Origin: Hymenobacter sp. HSC-4F20
Lineage (GTDB): Bacteria; Bacteroidota; Bacteroidia; Cytophagales; Hymenobacteraceae
Assembly (NCBI RefSeq): GCF_019599275.1
Contig: NZ_JAHZTD010000001.1
Location: 1,054,001-1,118,000, forward strand
Length of the DNA stretch: 64,000 bases
Direction of reading: 5' to 3'
Positions within the stretch are counted from its first letter, which is position 1, and every line of letters starts with the position of its first letter. Under the pieces are notes generated by a model. The model was given only the letters and a program-made list of their open reading frames with translations. It was not told where the DNA came from and searched no databases. The translations under genes and the position numbers were made by a program. This document shows, piece after piece, positions 48,540-56,664 of the stretch.

Positions 48540-48776
48540 TTACACCTTTTTAACGATATACTCGCCATACTTCCTAATAGCCTCGTCAATCTTGACCTGC
48601 GATGTGATGCCGTGGTGCGCCGCCATCTCATGGACCACCCGCACCCAATAAGGCTCTGGGCAATACTTCTTGTTAGTCGGCCTCTTAACTGTGACACCAA
48701 GCGCGTGCCGTGTCTTTGCCATCACACAGGGCATGATTTGCTTGCCTGTGTCGCTAAAGGTTTTTCTCTCAGCCAT
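48540..48776 (-). CDS. Hypothetical small protein
   Basis: 78 aa from ATG 48776 (MAERKTFSDTGKQIMPCVMA); a longer frame exists upstream but has no clear start. Basic, with AHHGITSQVKIDEAIRKYGE near the end, possibly a small DNA-binding helical domain. Not recognised. It stands alone between the membrane pair and the terminator at 48843. Confidence 0.5.
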   Translation of the reverse strand: MAERKTFSDTGKQIMPCVMAKTRHALGVTVKRPTNKKYCPEPYWVRVVHEMAAHHGITSQVKIDEAIRKYGEYIVKKV

Positions 48777-48842
48777 CGTATTAATTTCTTTTCCCGAAAA
48801 CAGAATGTGCGGGCGCAGCCCGTCACGCCAGGCAAGATAAAA

Positions 48843-48868
48843 AAGAAAGCGCCCCAATGAGGACGCTT
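48843..48868 (-). terminator. Terminator after the 48889 gene
   Basis: On the reverse strand AAGCGTCC and GGGCGCTT (one mismatch) form a stem followed by TCTTTTTT. It starts 21 bases past the stop of the 92-aa gene. Confidence 0.72.
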
Positions 48869-48888
48869 CCCTATTTAGATGGTTCTTC

Positions 48889-49167
48889 CTAATTCTTCAA
48901 AAAGTATTGAGAGAATGCCTCAGTCAAGTGCCTCTCAACAACGCTGTTGACTTTTGATTCCTCAACAATGTCTATAAAGTCTTGACGCTCAGTGGTTGAG
49001 AACAAATCCCGTTCGAGGTCTTTAATAATTTGGTTGAGGTCCCAATATGGTACCCCATACCTTTCCGCCCAAGCTAATGCACCGTGAACTTCTTTGATGT
49101 GGGCTTTTTTCACCACGCTGTACTCCTCTACGGTCTTATACAGCTGCTCTACTTGTTGTGTCGTCAT
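48889..49167 (-). CDS. Hypothetical helical protein near integrase
   Basis: 92 aa, starting MTTQQVEQLYKTVEEYSVVK, entirely helical and acidic (VERHLTEAFSQYFLKN at the end). No motif recognised. It is downstream of the integrase on the same strand with an 80-base gap and has its own terminator. AT-rich like the membrane pair. An excision or immunity role is possible only by position. Confidence 0.55.
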   Translation of the reverse strand: MTTQQVEQLYKTVEEYSVVKKAHIKEVHGALAWAERYGVPYWDLNQIIKDLERDLFSTTERQDFIDIVEESKVNSVVERHLTEAFSQYFLKN

Positions 49168-49246
49168 AATGTGTCGTTTATTTTAATATTATAGGGTCAG
49201 CGACTCCTGTTAGTTTTAAAGTCCAGCCAATTATTTTTTCTCTGGC

Positions 49247-50440
49247 TCAAGTTCCCAACACCGCATCCAGCGCCGCGTCAGCATCCTTGTGGATGAAGTG
49301 GGACTGATACCCAATGGTTGTAGTGATGTTGCTATGCCGGTAAAGCTTCTGTAGCATCTGCAGGGGCACTTTGTCGCCAGCCAGCTGGGCGAAGGTGTGT
49401 CGGGCCATGTGCATCGTCAGGGCACCACTGATGCCGGCCCGCTCCTTGATGTATTTGCGCAACACCTTGTCAACGCGCCCCGTGGTGAACGATATCCGGC
49501 GCTGGCTGGCGTACTTGTCGCTCATATCTGTTTCGCGTAGGTCCGGGAAGATCAACTCGTGGTCGCGGTCATATTCAGCCAGCAACCGTAACGCCTTTTC
49601 CCGCACTTTGAGCGACCCCACCTTGTCATTCTTGCCCATCTGGTAGTGCAAGCGGCCGTCGCGGATATCGCTCCATTTCAGGCGCAGAAGATCCGACACC
49701 CGCATGCCGGCGAAATAGAACGAGATCAGCCACAGGTTGCGCGCGTGGTGATAGAACGGCTCCACCAACTCCACCTGCTCCAAGGCGGTCACCTCGTCCT
49801 GTGACAGGCCGATTTTGACGCTCTCCGGATATTTGATCTTGGTCTTGTCCTTGCCGAACGGGTAATGCTTGCGGTCCACCAGCTCGGCTTTCATCGCTTG
49901 GCTGTATACCGAGCGGATAACCACTAGGTGATTGATGATGGTGCGCTCCTTAACCTCGAACGTGGCTTTTAGGTACACGCGGAATTTAGCCAGCACAGCG
50001 GGCGTGATATCGGCAAAGGCTGTATCACCGCCAACGAACGCTTTGAAGCGCTCCACGCGGGGTTTATCGGCCACAAACTGGTTGTACCTGCCGGTGGCGC
50101 TCAGATTCTCCAAATACTGGTCGGCCTGGGGCGCGAAGGTGGCACCGTGCTTCGGCTTAATCTTCTGCTTAACAGCCTTGCTGCTCACGTCCACTTTGAC
50201 CGTCTCCAGCTCAATTGATTTGTCCGTCGCCTCCGACAGCTTTTTGATCAGCAGGTTATTCAGACGCGCCGAGTTGGGGTGCGACTTCAGGACGCGCTGG
50301 CCCTTGGCGTCCCAATCTTTTTCCTGCACATGATGGCCCAAGTACACGTAAGAAGATTTGCGGTCACGCGTGATGCGGATGCAAAGCGGCATTGAGCCGT
50401 CAGTTTTGGGCTTTTTGCGGAGAACGATCTTGACGGACAT
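49247..50440 (-). CDS. int: Tyrosine-recombinase integrase, Bacteroidota type
   Basis: 397 aa from ATG 50440. The N-terminal arm-binding domain (MSVKIVLRKKPKTDGSMPLC then IRITRDRKSSYVYLGHHVQE) is of the Bacteroidota Arm-DNA-bind type, followed by a SAM-like core-binding domain. The catalytic domain has R in AGMRVSDLLRLKW, HMARHTFAQLAG (H-x-x-R), H in LYRHSN and Tyr in TTIGYQSH. It integrates the element into the tRNA at 2965. The gene lies 133 bases from attR and starts beside two GGTACAACA arm-site candidates. Confidence 0.95.
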   Translation of the reverse strand: MSVKIVLRKKPKTDGSMPLCIRITRDRKSSYVYLGHHVQEKDWDAKGQRVLKSHPNSARLNNLLIKKLSEATDKSIELETVKVDVSSKAVKQKIKPKHGATFAPQADQYLENLSATGRYNQFVADKPRVERFKAFVGGDTAFADITPAVLAKFRVYLKATFEVKERTIINHLVVIRSVYSQAMKAELVDRKHYPFGKDKTKIKYPESVKIGLSQDEVTALEQVELVEPFYHHARNLWLISFYFAGMRVSDLLRLKWSDIRDGRLHYQMGKNDKVGSLKVREKALRLLAEYDRDHELIFPDLRETDMSDKYASQRRISFTTGRVDKVLRKYIKERAGISGALTMHMARHTFAQLAGDKVPLQMLQKLYRHSNITTTIGYQSHFIHKDADAALDAVLGT

Positions 50441-50441
50441 G

Positions 50442-50461
50442 GGTACAACAGTGGTACAACA
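50442..50461. promoter_or_regulatory. Candidate integrase arm-type sites, right end
   Basis: GGTACAACA occurs at 50442-50450 and 50453-50461, an 11-bp period, directly upstream of the integrase start. The same 9-mer is at 3077-3085 near attL. Binding here could also autoregulate int. Confidence 0.5.
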
Positions 50462-50572
50462 AAGGCTGGTTTGACCTGCTTTGATGTGGGTGAAACGCAC
50501 TGATAATTTCGCCAAAAACCCCGATTAAAGCAAGCCTGACCACATATTAAACCACATGAAACCAGTAACTTA

Positions 50573-50620
50573 AGGATTCATAACCCTGAGGTCACGAGTT
50601 CAACTCTCGTCCCCGCTACA
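50573..50620 (+). repeat. attR: right 48-bp direct repeat (tRNA 3' half)
   Basis: Identical to 2993-3040. It is the displaced 3' part of the original host tRNA gene; the sequence upstream does not complete a tRNA. Confidence 0.93.
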
Positions 50621-50622
50621 AA

Positions 50623-50654
50623 AAAAGGCCTTTCTATTGCAGAAAGGCCTTTTT
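50623..50654 (+). terminator. Original host terminator of the tRNA gene
   Basis: AAAAGGCCTTTCT and AGAAAGGCCTTTT form a 13-bp stem around ATTGC and end in a T run. It directly follows attR. From here to 50899 no gene is supported. Confidence 0.85.
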
Positions 50655-50899
50655 CGTTTTCTCAGAGGACAGTTTAGGGAACAGCAAAATACGCTTACCT
50701 CACCTTCGGTATAGCATTGAGCGCGCTGGATGTACTGCTTTCTGTAATGAGTTTGTTCATGCTCACCCCAGAAGGTATAGCTCCTAGAGAGGCACGCAGC
50801 ATTAGGCTCAGCCTAACGCCTGAGCACCTCTGACCGTAGGGAGTACATTCCCCTGAAGAGGTAGACATCCACCCATTACTCATCTGCCCCTAGACTGCT

Positions 50900-51463
50900 A
50901 TGCCTAAACAAGCTCCCGCCACAAAAGCCGACAAGCTCAATAGCCTTTACAAGGAGTGTGGCCTCATTAAGGAAGATGTCTTTCAGCACCAGCACTACAC
51001 CATCCTGACCCGATCCGGGATTGAGAAGGTGCAAGCTCACTATGGCATTCAGGTTAGCTACAAAGCCCTGAAGCTTGAACCCAAGTACGCAGTCATCAAA
51101 GCAGTAGCGAAGATGGACGAGGCTACCGTAGAAACCTACGGCAGCGCCGTACCTGAGAACTGCAAGAACAGCTATTTCGCGGAAACCGCGGAAAAACGGG
51201 CGCTCAGCCGCGCAGTGCTAAAACTCACTGGCCTCTATCAACACGGTTTCTTTGGGGAGGAAGAGTCCGAGCAGTTAACTGCAGAAGCAAAGGCTGCCCC
51301 GCAGCACACAGAAGCCAGCCTGTTCACGGACGCCCTGAACCGCTTACGCCAGGGAGATGCCCCGGGCTCTGTCTGGAAGGCCTATCCCGAGTTGCACGGC
51401 CATGAGGACTTCAAGGCCGCTGTAAAAGCGGAAGCAGAACGTCGCAAGGCTACCACCGGCTAA
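50900..51463 (+). CDS. Hypothetical protein, host side of the integration site
   Basis: 187 aa starting MPKQAPATKADKLNSLYKEC. The central part (YGSAVPENCKNSYFAETAEK then RALSRAVLKLTGLYQHGFFG) looks like a small alpha/beta domain that I recall from Bacteroidota hypothetical proteins of mobile or recombination context. The C-terminal 50 residues are helical and charged. It stands alone and ends before a long-stem terminator. No function assigned. Confidence 0.65.
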   Translation: MPKQAPATKADKLNSLYKECGLIKEDVFQHQHYTILTRSGIEKVQAHYGIQVSYKALKLEPKYAVIKAVAKMDEATVETYGSAVPENCKNSYFAETAEKRALSRAVLKLTGLYQHGFFGEEESEQLTAEAKAAPQHTEASLFTDALNRLRQGDAPGSVWKAYPELHGHEDFKAAVKAEAERRKATTG

Positions 51464-51510
51464 AGAGAAGTCGGGAAGGCTCGGAGGCTGTAGCGCACCT
51501 TTCCTTCCGT

Positions 51511-51560
51511 TAAGCACAAGCAAAAGCCCCGACGTGAGCCGGGGCTTTTGCTTGTGCTTA
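51511..51560. terminator. Bidirectional terminator with 20-bp stem
   Basis: The 20 bases 51511-51530 are the exact complement of 51541-51560 (AAGCACAAGCAAAAGCCCC side and GGGGCTTTTGCTTGTGCTT side). It lies between convergent genes. Confidence 0.88.
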
Positions 51561-51959
51561 ATCAAGTATCGGGACAATCGGGCCGCCGCCGGGGCCAGTA
51601 CCACCTCCAGAACCTGTTCCACCACCCCCACCGGGGCTACCGCACATCACCGGCGTGTTATAGCCTTCTTCCATCCCATCTAAGTAGCCCTGGTAATAAT
51701 CGTACTCCTCCTGCGTGGAGGCATAGGCCAGATTTAACTCGACGCGCTGACGATAGGTGTAATAGTTCTGTTGAAACCGGTCGCCGTCAATGCACTTATT
51801 TTGCTCAGTTTCGCGCTTACCCTGGGCATAGCCGTTTTGGTAATCGACGTAGGAGGTTGCCCGGTGCTCCGGCTTGGGGCAGACGGGTGTAAAGGCAGAG
51901 GTTTTGCCACTGACGGTCAGCGCAGCAGCTACGGCCAGAGAACGAAGGAATATTTGCAT
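51558..51959 (-). CDS. Secreted hypothetical protein with glycine-rich tail
   Basis: 133 aa from ATG 51959. MQIFLRSLAVAAALTVSGKT followed by SAF is a signal peptide. The mature part is polar and Tyr-rich (YVDYQNGYAQGKRETEQNKC; YASTQEEYDYYQGYLDGMEE), and the last 27 residues are mostly G with P, T and S. No family recognised. The two internal GYxxG-like repeats (NGYAQGK, QGYLDGM) recall a small repeat domain of secreted Bacteroidota proteins. Confidence 0.65.
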   Translation of the reverse strand: MQIFLRSLAVAAALTVSGKTSAFTPVCPKPEHRATSYVDYQNGYAQGKRETEQNKCIDGDRFQQNYYTYRQRVELNLAYASTQEEYDYYQGYLDGMEEGYNTPVMCGSPGGGGGTGSGGGTGPGGGPIVPILD

Positions 51960-52007
51960 ACAAGTAAAGGAATAGGTGAATGATAAGGTAAGGTGACAGT
52001 TTCGCAT

Positions 52008-52557
52008 CTCTGTCGAAAGGAAGAACAGGTCGGATTTGTGACGTTAAAAGCACGCACAATATCTGGCGAAGTGAACATGGTTCTTCACTCTGAGGGCTAA
52101 GATGCGAAAGGAATAGCGTCCCTCGGATGGTAGCCGCAGAAAGCTTGGCTAAATTATGGACCAACTTTCTTGCACTCTGCCGGTTGCCCATTTGTATTGC
52201 CCCTACCTGTTACCGGTTCCACCACAGCCCTGTTTTTTCCTCCACAAGCCACCGTATGCCCCAGGCGGATGCAGTGCGCTTCTGCCAACAGGTACTCCGA
52301 GAGGTGCTCCAGGGCGTAGCCCCTACATCACGGCTTTACCTCCTTCTTGCTGGCGAACCTGGGAAATAGCCACTTGGCTAAGTGGACGCCAAAGGTAATA
52401 CAGCGTCTGCTGATGGCTTGGGAAATACTTACGCAGCTCTTTCGCCAGCGTGCAGGAACCTTTGCGCAGCGTGGCAGGCCAGCAGACCTAGCGCGGACAC
52501 GAGAGCAATTGACTGGGCCAACTGCTCTCCCAAAGCCTCACTCTAGCACGTGCTAGG
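52008..52557. other. Intergenic stretch without supported gene
   Basis: Several short frames exist on both strands, but none has a plausible start, ribosome site or recognisable sequence. It may hold decayed sequence between the secreted protein and the T9SS gene. Confidence 0.4.
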
Positions 52558-53875
52558 CTAACGTATGACGACAAGCCGGACGCTTTGCCGCTGGCGGTTG
52601 CCCAGCAGCAATACCTCGTAGATACCGGGACCTAGCTCCTGCAAGGTATGCGCAGAAATGTGCTGCTCCAACGAAATCAGCCGGCGTTGTTTGCCAAGGG
52701 CATCGTATATAACGGCTGAGTGGAAAGGACCCGCCGCAGGTAGATATACTTGCCCGGTCGTTGGGTTCGGGTATACAAAAGATTCGCTCTGCCCTGTTTG
52801 GCGGGTAGCAAGCGGGATACTGGCATAGCGCACCAGGCCTCCGGCCTGGCTGTTTATCTCCGCTACCTCCGAGGCCCACACCCGGGTAGGGCTACTGGCA
52901 GCTAGTTTACTGTGCCGCATGGTGCTTTCTAGCTGGCGCCACGTCAGGCCATAGTCGGTGGATAAGGCTGGGCCAGCCGTAGAGTTGTAGGAGTCCCCAA
53001 CGCTTAGGTAGCTGCCCACAGCGTTGGGCACGGCTATCAGATGGGTAGTGCGAGCCGGGCCGGTATACGTAACCGGTATCCAAGTATGTCCACTATCCAT
53101 GGTGCTCATTAGCCGCGTGCCACCATAGGCCAGACCTCGTTGTGTATCCTGAAAAGCCACGCCTCTCAACTCAGTTCCCAGGCCGGTAGGGCTACTAGTC
53201 CACGTTTGGCCGGCATCGGCTGTGTGCAGCACCTGCCCACTCCGGGTGGCTATCCATAAGTGGTTGCCTAGTACTACGGCTTCTCCCGGCTCATCGCTGG
53301 CCAAGGCAATAGGTGCCTGAGCCACCGGCACCCAGGTTTGTCCCCCATCCGTGGTGCGCAGAAAGGGCCAGGTGGCGCCGCCCGGCAGCGGTGCCACTGC
53401 GGCTACTGCTATAGAAGCGGAAAACGCCCGGATGAAGCGTAGCTGCGGGCCAGCCGGGTTCGGCACTTGAGTAAAGCCCGTGATACCAGTGGTAGTTTTG
53501 CGCAGTTCCCGAGCCTCCTTATCAGATATATTCCGGTTTTCGATAACTGCCCAGGCCGTCTCGTTGTCCACTACCCATACGTCATGTAAGTAGGAGCCAT
53601 AGGTAGTACTACTGGCAGTCAGAGTACGCGACTGCCACGTGTGTCCTTCATCGGTGGTTACGTATACCTCACCGTATCCCTGAGATTGGGGTCGTTGCCG
53701 ACCAATTGCTGCCCACACGCTGGTGGGTCCCGTTACTTGCAGCGTAAGAAACCCTGTAGAGCTGAATATTTCTCCTTTCACCCAGGGAGCGGTAGGCGGC
53801 GCAACCCATGGCCCCTGTGCCGCTGCTGTGGTAGAGGATGGCGACAGTTGCTAAATAACGGAGGGTACGGTTCAT
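52558..53875 (-). pseudogene. T9SS-sorted beta-propeller (BNR/YCF48-like) protein, frameshifted at the signal peptide
   Basis: The main frame (53781 to 52558, 407 aa) has repeated W-T and TTDEGHTW, TTDGGQTW, HTADAGQTW, STMDSGHTW Asp-box-like motifs, so a propeller, and a C-terminal type IX sorting domain (SESFVYPNPTTGQVYLPAAG to the basic end). It lacks a signal peptide. In the frame one base away, ATG 53875 begins MNRTLRYLATVAI, and the main frame read upstream gives TTAAAQGPWVAPP, a normal signal-peptidase junction. A one-base insertion or two-base loss between about 53826 and 53851 splits them. Either a real mutation or a sequencing error. Confidence 0.8.
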
Positions 53876-54005
53876 AGTGCGTAGTAGAATCTAACGATGG
53901 GAATAATGCGCTGAAGGTAGCAAAACCGCTGATACCTACTGCAGCAGAGCCCAAGCGAACCGCCACGAGTATATCGAGGAAGCAACTTTTTCAGTATAGC
54001 CAGCA

Positions 54006-54036
54006 AAAAGCCTCCCCCTAGAAGGGAGAGGCTTTT
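54006..54036. terminator. Terminator hairpin
   Basis: AAAAGCCTC (54006-54014) and GAGGCTTTT (54028-54036) with a CCCC...GGG extension form a strong stem ending in T runs on both strands. It lies directly after the tRNA remnant on the reverse strand and may be the terminator of the lost tRNA. Confidence 0.75.
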
Positions 54037-54042
54037 AACGTG

Positions 54043-54091
54043 TATTGCAAACACTGTTAACTCAGCGCTCTAACCGTTGAGCTAACGAGCC
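54043..54091 (-). pseudogene. Remnant of a tRNA gene (5' half)
   Basis: On the reverse strand from 54091: GGCTCGT acceptor arm, TA, then GCTC-AACGGTTA-GAGC D arm, followed by GCTGAGTTAACAGTG in the place of the anticodon arm. No T arm or matching acceptor 3' strand follows. Comparison by eye suggests a tRNA-Asn (GTT) ancestor with small deletions. It may be a scar left by a past integration event. Confidence 0.6.
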
Positions 54092-54585
54092 AAATTAAAT
54101 CATTTTAATCCGATATATCACAGTCCTGCTATCGTGTCGTGTTCTTTCCGACGAAAGAACTTGGGCCTCTAAACCGGGGCTTTTCTGTATCGTTCTGGGC
54201 GTGAAAGAACTAGTTTATCTGACTCCTCAACTGGCAAGCGGCCTGTCCAATCAGGAATTTGCTTAGCCAGTACGCGCCCGGACAGCTGCGCATACCTCCG
54301 GAAAGGAGAGTAGAACAACCAGTCCGATGGTCATGTAAAGGTGGTGGACGCAAATGGCATTTGGCTGCACAGTTTGGCTGTATTGCTGAACAAAGGCCAC
54401 GGTCCCCCAACGAAAGCAAGTATCTCTCTGATCGGACAAGCTACCTTTCTGCGCGGCCCGGGAACAACTATATACTGTGGGCACCAAAACAGAAAGAAGG
54501 ATAGTAAGCCTACCCTTCTTTCATTTCACCACAGCATTTACACTATACAATATAGCACATAGAATATATAAAAGATGCGTACCAG
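54092..54585. other. Intergenic stretch without supported gene
   Basis: Short frames on both strands show no family resemblance or start signals. Nothing beyond a terminator-like GGGCCTC/GGGGC segment near 54163-54180 is visible. Confidence 0.4.
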
Positions 54586-54837
54586 CTACTGCCACGTGGC
54601 CGGTACATGAGTAAAATGCCACACAAGAATCTTCTTTTTCTTTCGCTGACGCGCTATGGCAAAGGGCACCTGATTAAGCGCCTGCAGCACCTCTTCGCTG
54701 GCCAGCGCCCGGCCGAGCAGGCCGCTTAATACTTGCCGTATCTCTTCTGTAGGATACTCGCTGGTGAAAGGGGGTGCTCCAAAGACAATTGCCAACGCCT
54801 GCGCCACAGTATAAGGGCTATCAGGATCCTTCTTCAC
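54586..54837 (-). CDS. Hypothetical protein (second of a leftward pair)
   Basis: 83 aa starting MKKDPDSPYTVAQALAIVFG. It overlaps the upstream gene by 17 bases. A helical body (YPTEEIRQVLSGLLGRALAS) ends in a strongly basic RQRKKKK stretch and HFTHVPATWQ. Not recognised. The pair faces an HTH gene across an inverted repeat, so it may be a regulated unit such as a toxin-antitoxin-like or defence pair, but there is no direct evidence. Confidence 0.55.
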   Translation of the reverse strand: MKKDPDSPYTVAQALAIVFGAPPFTSEYPTEEIRQVLSGLLGRALASEEVLQALNQVPFAIARQRKKKKILVWHFTHVPATWQ

Positions 54838-55162
54838 GTTTTTGCACTGGAATAAAGCCGGGTAGTTCTTCCCGCTCTTGCCGGGCTATGGCGAAAAAAT
54901 CAGTACCGCTCTGGCCAAGAGTCGCAAAAAATGAACAATAAAAATCTAACCTTCCAAATGGGACTAGGTCAAGCGGGCGGTCCAGAGCTGTATCGTAGAG
55001 AAATGTATTGAAGGTGAAGCGGTGAGTTTGAATAGCATCTTTCAAGTTGCGCTGCTGCTCTCTGGAAAGCTGTTGATAGGCAATCCAAAGAGCATTTCCC
55101 TGGGTAGGGAGACGCATTACGCCGGCTTTACGCCTCGCATGATGTGCAGTCGGTTGCTCCAT
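54821..55162 (-). CDS. Hypothetical protein (first of a leftward pair)
   Basis: 113 aa starting MEQPTAHHARRKAGVMRLPT. An in-frame ATG at codon 16 is another start. Central part YQQLSREQQRNLKDAIQTHR, then FNTFLYDTALDRPLDLVPFG. No family recognised. The upstream region contains the long inverted repeat 55189-55239 shared with the divergent HTH gene. Confidence 0.55.
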   Translation of the reverse strand: MEQPTAHHARRKAGVMRLPTQGNALWIAYQQLSREQQRNLKDAIQTHRFTFNTFLYDTALDRPLDLVPFGRLDFYCSFFATLGQSGTDFFAIARQEREELPGFIPVQKREEGS

Positions 55163-55188
55163 TTGCGCAATATTTTGTAGGTTTTCCC

Positions 55189-55239
55189 AATATTTAAGGT
55201 AAATGCCTCACTATATGTACGCAATTTACCTTAAATATT
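55189..55239. promoter_or_regulatory. Long inverted-repeat operator between divergent genes
   Basis: AATATTTAAGGTAAAT (55189-55204) and ATTTACCTTAAATATT (55224-55239) are perfect 16-bp inverted arms with a 19-base spacer. Centre-to-centre spacing is 35 bases. It lies between the leftward pair and the HTH gene (start 55273), so it is the likely binding site of that regulator. Confidence 0.75.
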
Positions 55240-55272
55240 AACTCTACCAAATCCCTCGTTCCATCCTTTAGC

Positions 55273-55770
55273 ATGTTTTCTCCGTCGCCCGCTGCTACTA
55301 CCCCTGAGCCGTTCGGAAACCGGTTGCTCAAGCTAATGGAGTTGCTCCGGCTCAAGCCTTCTGCTTTTGCAGCCAAGCTGGATATGAAGCCCCAGACTCT
55401 CAATGGTTTCACTGGCCCTAAGCAGAGCGGGGTTACTCTTAAAACCATCCAGAAAATCATTGCTGCATTCCCGCGGGTAAATAGCCACTGGCTTATAACA
55501 GGCGAAGGCTCCCCCCTACTTCCTGCGTCCACAGAAACCAGCACTGGAATTCCACAGTATGCTTCCCTACCACCAGTAACAGCCGGGTCTCTCAGCGTTG
55601 CTGAAGAACAACCCCAACCATACGCCTCACCATTGGAGTCTTGCAAGCAGGAACTAGCCCTATGCCAGAGCCGAATTAAAGAGTTGGAAGGTATAGTAGC
55701 TGATAAGCAGTTAATTATCGAATTACTAACCAATAAACGTCTGCTTCCTACCCCGCCTGAAGACGTATGA
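55273..55770 (+). CDS. Helix-turn-helix regulator with C-terminal coiled coil
   Basis: 165 aa. The HTH is FGNRLLKLMELLRLKPSAFA then AKLDMKPQTLNGFTGPKQSG and VTLKTIQKIIAAFPRVNSHW with LITGEGSPLL, a layout common in Bacteroidota phage-type repressors. A polar linker leads to a coiled-coil end (CKQELALCQSRIKELEGIVA then DKQLIIELLTNK). The protein most likely binds the 16-bp inverted repeat upstream and controls the divergent gene pair. Confidence 0.85.
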   Translation: MFSPSPAATTPEPFGNRLLKLMELLRLKPSAFAAKLDMKPQTLNGFTGPKQSGVTLKTIQKIIAAFPRVNSHWLITGEGSPLLPASTETSTGIPQYASLPPVTAGSLSVAEEQPQPYASPLESCKQELALCQSRIKELEGIVADKQLIIELLTNKRLLPTPPEDV

Positions 55771-55803
55771 AACAAGTTTCCGCTGCTCTAGCTTATAAGC
55801 AAA

Positions 55804-55836
55804 GAAGCGCCTGACCCTAGAAAGGTCAGGCGCTTC
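55804..55836. terminator. Bidirectional terminator between HTH gene and rplT
   Basis: GAAGCGCCTGACC (55804-55816) and GGTCAGGCGCTTC (55824-55836) form a perfect 13-bp stem. It serves the rightward HTH gene and the leftward ribosomal operon. Confidence 0.88.
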
Positions 55837-55872
55837 TCCGTACAAGCAGGATAGCTTTCTATAAAGCTATGC

Positions 55873-56217
55873 TTACTTAATTTTTTCCACAATGCCTTTA
55901 AAGGCTTCGGGGTGGTTCAAGGCGAGGTCAGCCAGTACTTTGCGGTTCAGGTCGATGCCAGCCTTTTTCAGACCACCCATGAGCTGTGAGTAGGACAGGC
56001 CATGCTCCCGAGCACCCGCATTGATACGCTGAATCCACAGGGCGCGGAATTCGCGCTTCTTAACTTTCCGGTCGCGGTAAGCATAGAGCAGACCTTTCTC
56101 AACCGCATTTTTAGCAACAGTCCATACGTTCTTGCGACGGCCATAGTAGCCTTTCGCCAAACGCATCACTTTTTTCCGACGGTGGCGCGAGGCCACGTGG
56201 TTTACACTTCTTGGCAT
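55873..56217 (-). CDS. rplT: 50S ribosomal protein L20
   Basis: 114 aa, standard length. It starts [20 protein letters not shown] and has the usual [20 protein letters not shown] and [21 protein letters not shown]20 binds 23S rRNA early in assembly and, in many bacteria, represses the infC-rpmI-rplT operon. Third gene of that operon here (reading leftward), with a 163-base AT-rich gap before it. Confidence 0.97.
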   Translation of the reverse strand: MPRSVNHVASRHRRKKVMRLAKGYYGRRKNVWTVAKNAVEKGLLYAYRDRKVKKREFRALWIQRINAGAREHGLSYSQLMGGLKKAGIDLNRKVLADLALNHPEAFKGIVEKIK

Positions 56218-56380
56218 AACCAGTTTTTTTTGGCGGCCGGCGGCGGGTTCACTACCGCAGCTTCGTTTCAGCCGGACGCCTGGTGAAAAATTTAAAATTA
56301 AAAACTATAAATTAAAAATCAGGGATATACTGTGCGGAAGCACCTGTACCTCTGATTCGTAATTCGTAATTTTTAATTCA

Positions 56381-56575
56381 CTAGATGGCAAGCATATCCT
56401 TCACGCGGTTCATGTCGGCCGAGCTAACCAGACCAACATGCGTGAGGGCACGCTTCTGCTTGGTGGTCTTCTTGGTCAGAATGTGGCTTTTGAAAGCGTG
56501 CTTGCGCTTTACTTTGCCCGTACCGGTCAGCGAGAAACGCTTTTTGGCGCCGGACTTGGTTTTTACTTTCGGCAT
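56381..56575 (-). CDS. rpmI: 50S ribosomal protein L35
   Basis: 64 aa. Typical L35: [20 protein letters not shown] then [20 protein letters not shown] and [20 protein letters not shown]. Small, very basic, part of the large subunit. Between infC and rplT in the conserved order. Confidence 0.97.
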   Translation of the reverse strand: MPKVKTKSGAKKRFSLTGTGKVKRKHAFKSHILTKKTTKQKRALTHVGLVSSADMNRVKDMLAI

Positions 56576-56664
56576 TGTGGTGGTAATAAATGGTGAAACA
56601 CTGCGGCGGTCGGCTGCCTAGGGCCGGTGCGCCAGCTCAAAAAAGAACCGAAGTTCCGAAAATG

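Larger units (their letters stand above)
2993..50620. mobile_element. Integrated mobilizable prophage (about 47.6 kb)
   Basis: The element is delimited by perfect 48-bp direct repeats in and after a tRNA gene, with a tyrosine integrase at its right end next to attR. It carries a restriction-modification pair, a phage replication operon, a complete siphophage packaging, head, tail and lysis set, a relaxase, a relaxosome-type accessory protein and a coupling protein, an ArdC antirestriction gene, and a regulatory and accessory right arm. No type IV secretion mating-pair genes are present. All modules I expect of a functional siphophage are visible and no disrupted gene was seen inside it, so it may be active. 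Confidence 0.9.

Noticed and set aside
2993..50620. Assembly chimera of a proteobacterial contaminant with a Bacteroidota chromosome
   Set aside because: Perfect att repeats at both junctions, a Bacteroidota-type integrase beside attR and TAnnTTTG boxes inside the element argue for true integration; read mapping across 2992 and 50621 would settle it.
50695..50883. Small reverse-strand frame after attR
   Set aside because: No start signal, motif or composition support.
52127..52556. Overlapping short forward frames that might be a decayed transposase
   Set aside because: No transposase motif, terminal inverted repeats or target duplication could be seen.
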